From positions 1 through 64,000 of the forward strand of contig CAYRZU010000005.1 in NCBI GenBank assembly GCA_964428895.1: a DNA stretch of 64,000 nt, given 5' to 3'. The position numbers were made by a program, and so were the translations under genes. The stretch comes from HyVt-337 sp964428895 (lineage in GTDB: Bacteria; Planctomycetota; Phycisphaerae; SM23-33). Below, one piece after another: positions 61,514 to 64,000 of this stretch. Each line of letters begins with the position of its first letter. The stretch's first letter is position 1. A model generated the notes under the pieces. That model had not been told where the DNA came from. It worked only from the letters and a program-made list of their open reading frames with translations, and made no database searches.

Positions 61514-61535
61514 TCGCGGGGGGGAGGGCAGGGAG

Positions 61536-61835
61536 CTACCGGGGAAGCTGAACTCGCCGCTGTGAATCAAGCTGTTCGTTCACCCGGAACAGCAGGGCTG
61601 TCCGACCCACAATACCGATGCAGATCGCCCCAAGCCGCTCCGCCGCCTCGGCCGCCACGCTCTTGCGTTGCGGGCCGGCGGGGAGCTTGATCTTGATCAG
61701 TTCCGCCCGGTCGAGATGGTCGCTCAACTGCTGCACCACTTGGTCCGAGAGGCCCGCCTTGCCGATGATGGTCGCCGGGGCGAGCGATTGGCCCAGGCCC
61801 CGCAAGTGACGCTTCTGTTTGCCGGTCAAGTCCAA
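61536..61835 (-). CDS. yhbY: CRS1/YhbY-type RNA-binding protein
   Basis: 99 residues. MDLTGKQKRHLRGLGQSL, IIGKAGLSDQVVQQL, ELIKIKLP and GRTALLFRVNE are the conserved YhbY/CRM signature of pre-50S ribosome-binding proteins. Third gene of the kinase-phosphoesterase run (20 nt after it). Convergent to coaC. Confidence 0.93.
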   Translation of the reverse strand: MDLTGKQKRHLRGLGQSLAPATIIGKAGLSDQVVQQLSDHLDRAELIKIKLPAGPQRKSVAAEAAERLGAICIGIVGRTALLFRVNEQLDSQRRVQLPR

Positions 61836-61855
61836 GGGGGTCTCCGTGGCGGCCC

Positions 61856-62701
61856 CTACAGCAGGCCGAGCGGCGTTGTGGTTTCCGGGAAGGTCTCAGC
61901 CGTCAGAGGCCGGTCGGCATCGAACGAGGCCACGCAGCCGGAGTTGTTCTCGCTGGTAATGGCGACGGCCCGGTCCGAGATCACCTCGTAACTACCGTCA
62001 ACCGGGCGATGGCTGAGCAGGAAGAACTCTACGCCGAGTTGGTCGGCCAAGGCGTCGATCTGTTCGGGCTCTTGTCGGCGTCCCCAGGTCCATTCGTAGA
62101 CGGCGCCTCCGCGGAGCAGGTCCTCATCGTGGTTGGCCCGGTCCAGGATCTCCGCGCCAATTCGGTCCAAAGCAGCCGGGGATGGAATCGAGTGGGCGAT
62201 CAGCACCCCCCCCGGTGTTCGGACGGCCAGGGGTTGGCTCTGCAGGAACATCAGCACCGCCTCGAGGACCTCCTCGCCGCCGCCTTCAAAGGCGCTGATG
62301 ACATCGGCGGTGAATTGGCGGCACAGATTCCGTCCGTCCTTTGAGACCTCGCGGCCCGTGATTTGGGCTACGTCGTGATTGGACAGCAGGAACAGCAGTT
62401 GTTCCGGGTGGGCGACTTTCAGCCGGGCGGCGCGGAGCAGCAAATCAATGCTCCGATCCTTATTGGACTTTGGGTCGAGCTCGCCGTGGATGAGTTCCTG
62501 CAGCACCAGGATGCGCTGGGGGTGGTCGGCCAGGTCCGCGTGTTTGATAATTCGGGCCAGCAGGGGCCGTTGCCCGTGAAGATCGCCGGCGACGACCAAC
62601 TCGCAGGGGGTCTCCAGCCAAACCGTGTTGCCGCGGCGGCGGTTGTCTTCGGTATTGATCCGGGCGGCGTTTCGGAAGATGTCGGCAACCGGGTGGGACA
62701 C
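61856..62701 (-). CDS. PPP-like metallophosphoesterase with altered core motifs
   Basis: 281 residues. VVAGDLHGQ (metal site 1) is intact. The PPP motif GDxxDRG is changed: the corresponding position reads LQELIHGE, although the flanking text (RILVL--x-LDPKSNKDRSIDLLLRAARLKVAHPEQLLFLL) matches well; GNHE reads SNHDV; later His is in GVLIAHSIP. It lies 5 nt after a Ser/Thr kinase gene, so it is the likely partner phosphatase or a regulator derived from one. Whether it still hydrolyses phosphoprotein is uncertain. Confidence 0.75.
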   Translation of the reverse strand: MSHPVADIFRNAARINTEDNRRRGNTVWLETPCELVVAGDLHGQRPLLARIIKHADLADHPQRILVLQELIHGELDPKSNKDRSIDLLLRAARLKVAHPEQLLFLLSNHDVAQITGREVSKDGRNLCRQFTADVISAFEGGGEEVLEAVLMFLQSQPLAVRTPGGVLIAHSIPSPAALDRIGAEILDRANHDEDLLRGGAVYEWTWGRRQEPEQIDALADQLGVEFFLLSHRPVDGSYEVISDRAVAITSENNSGCVASFDADRPLTAETFPETTTPLGLL

Positions 62702-62706
62702 GATCT

Positions 62707-63552
62707 CTAGCTTCCGGGCCCGTCATGGCGCGCCATGGCTCGCCGGACAAGCCCCAGACGCGAAACGACAGCGTCCATGTTCTGTGGGCGTCGGTCCGGC
62801 AGGAGTTCAACGCAGTCCATCACGAGTTTGCTGAGGGCGGGAGGCACCTGGGGGTTGACCTGCTCAGGCGGCGCCAGCTGCAGGTCGGCCTTGAGGGTGA
62901 CCTGATCCTGTTTGGGCAGGATTGTGGGAATAGGCTTTGCGGTGAGGACCCAATAGAGCGTGGCGCCGTAATTGAAGACGTCGGTCCGGGCGTCGAGGGG
63001 CTTACGTTTGACCTGTTCGGGGGCGATGTAGTCGGGCGTGCCCTGGATGCGGTCTTTAATCTTGCCGATCCGGCAGCTCTGGCCGAAGTCGATGATCTTC
63101 ACCGTGCCGTCGGGCCCGGCCAGGATGTTGTTCGGCTTGAGGTCGGCGTGAACCCATCCTTGGCTGTTCATATGGGCCATGGCCTCGGCCACACGCGTGA
63201 AGATATGGACGATATCGCCCATGGCTTTCGGTCGATGGTCCTGGAGGGTCTGGCCGGGGCAAATCTCCATGAACATCTGGAGTTCCCGCACGCGGAAGAG
63301 CAGACGGACTTTCCGCACGCGGTGGATCTTCCGGATCGCGTCGTGGTCGAGGTCCTGAGCGACGTGGTATTCGTTGAGCGCTTGATGAAAGAAGCGGACG
63401 TCACGCGGGGTCCGCTTGACAATCCTCTTGAGTGCAAACCGCTGGCTGGTCTTGCGGCTGCGGACCTCGTAGATAACGCTTCCGGCGCCGTTACCTAGGT
63501 GGCGCACCACGTGATAGCCGGGGACTTGCAGTGTCCTCGAGTCGCTTGGCAT
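62707..63552 (-). CDS. Eukaryotic-type Ser/Thr protein kinase, soluble
   Basis: 281 residues. Kinase subdomains in order: Gly loop LGNGAGSVIY (about 19), ATP Lys in FALKRI (about 42), catalytic loop HADLKPNN (HRD altered to HAD), DFGQS, and APEQ. There is no transmembrane segment and no sensor domain, so the signal is unknown. 5 nt before the PPP-like phosphoesterase gene; together they form a small phospho-signalling module. Confidence 0.88.
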   Translation of the reverse strand: MPSDSRTLQVPGYHVVRHLGNGAGSVIYEVRSRKTSQRFALKRIVKRTPRDVRFFHQALNEYHVAQDLDHDAIRKIHRVRKVRLLFRVRELQMFMEICPGQTLQDHRPKAMGDIVHIFTRVAEAMAHMNSQGWVHADLKPNNILAGPDGTVKIIDFGQSCRIGKIKDRIQGTPDYIAPEQVKRKPLDARTDVFNYGATLYWVLTAKPIPTILPKQDQVTLKADLQLAPPEQVNPQVPPALSKLVMDCVELLPDRRPQNMDAVVSRLGLVRRAMARHDGPGS

Positions 63553-63794
63553 GTCTTGAGTGTCTCAGGGATAACGCTGAATGATCGAATTAACGAAAGT
63601 ATTCTATCTTGGGTCGCGTTCCGTGGATAGGCTCGTGTTGGTGCTATCTTCGGATTCTGCCCGGCCGGCCGAAAGAGGCCCACAATTGCTCTGGGGCGGA
63701 AAAGCTAACTCAAGATTGCCCCTGCCCGTTCCGACATATTCCGTGAGAAGAACCGCGCGCGGGTTTTCGCGCCAAACACGTTAAGGATAGCACC

Positions 63795-64000
63795 ATGGCT
63801 CACTTGCAGAATCTAACCGTTGACCAGATCAGCCAGGCCGTTACGGGGGCGGTCGACAAGCAAACGCCGATCACGGTAACTATCCGTACGGGCAAATCTT
63901 GGAATAGTTTCTATAGCCGATTCCTGGCGACCGATGATTCCCATCTGTTGATCCTGCCGCCCACCGGCGATCAGGGAGATGTCTGTGACCTGACGGTCGC
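63795..64000 (+). CDS. N-terminus of an unknown protein, truncated by the right edge
   Basis: 68 codons from ATG 63795 (AAGGATAG upstream) to the edge, open throughout. The start is M-A-H-L-Q-N-L-T-V-D-Q and the region ...SWNSFYSRFLATDDSHLLILPPTG resembles the N-terminal segment that precedes PilZ domains in some proteins (substrate-like FRSRFL..D...L-E-PP pattern), which is only a suggestion. No domain can be assigned. Confidence 0.6.
   Translation, partial: MAHLQNLTVDQISQAVTGAVDKQTPITVTIRTGKSWNSFYSRFLATDDSHLLILPPTGDQGDVCDLTV

Overview
The window is about 64 kb of high-GC bacterial chromosome and very probably comes from the phylum Planctomycetota, most likely a Phycisphaerae-like lineage. 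The evidence is mixed. Seen directly: PEP-CTERM and dockerin tails on secreted proteins, an LEP..LLS motif near the N-terminus of a large secreted repeat protein, prepilin-like and PilZ proteins, a eukaryotic-type Ser/Thr kinase, and a sigma-70 with a long acidic N-terminus. The assignment to a phylum is inference. There is no phage, plasmid, insertion-sequence or CRISPR signal. Codon use and GC look uniform, so this reads as core chromosome with a few accessory islands.

Layout. 1-2110: a large secreted FG-GAP/VCBS repeat protein running off the left edge. 2111-2864: a gene-poor gap. 2865-5802: a three-gene catabolic unit (UroD-type methyltransferase-like protein, sugar isomerase/epimerase, TIM-barrel hydrolase-like protein). 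5842-8842: a divergent pair of exported PEP-CTERM enzymes (an ADP-ribosylglycohydrolase-fold protein and a papain-type protease). 8849-12761: a threonine operon, hom - aPGAM-type homoserine kinase candidate - thrC. 12924-16190: a prepilin-like protein and a P1B metal ATPase. 16209-27299: an envelope island with an ABC-2 permease opposite a six-gene run of three SPFH (HflK/HflC-like) proteins, an ABC ATPase with a repeat-bearing tail, its permease and a large helical protein. 27304-31751: uvrC (short form), a PilZ protein, phosphofructokinase and a PBP4-type carboxypeptidase. 31753-40817 (minus): two CNNM/CBS membrane proteins, a degenerate metallo-beta-lactamase-fold protein, miaA, and a TetR-controlled RND efflux operon with two visible operators. 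41035-45500: rpoD, tRNA-Leu(GAG), two tiny paralogous helical-hairpin proteins, prfA, rpmE and a lysine-rich histone-like protein. 45642-53993: a ThuA protein, a lipoprotein S41 protease, an RDD membrane protein, a lipoprotein, a cyclodeaminase and a response regulator. 54117-61513: priA, pheA, then a housekeeping run tpiA-secG-yicC-gmk-rpoZ-coaC. 61536-63552 (minus): a Ser/Thr kinase, a PPP-like phosphoesterase and yhbY. A new gene begins at 63795 and runs off the right edge.

The most interesting parts are the triple-SPFH/ABC island, a SecG carrying an extra periplasmic chitobiase-C-like domain, the kinase/phosphoesterase pair whose phosphatase motifs are altered, a UvrC lacking its C-terminal HhH domain, a non-orthologous homoserine kinase in the thr operon, and several promoters sharing an extended -10 sequence, one of which implies a leaderless uvrC mRNA. 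Functions are assigned from motifs and context only; nothing was searched against a database.
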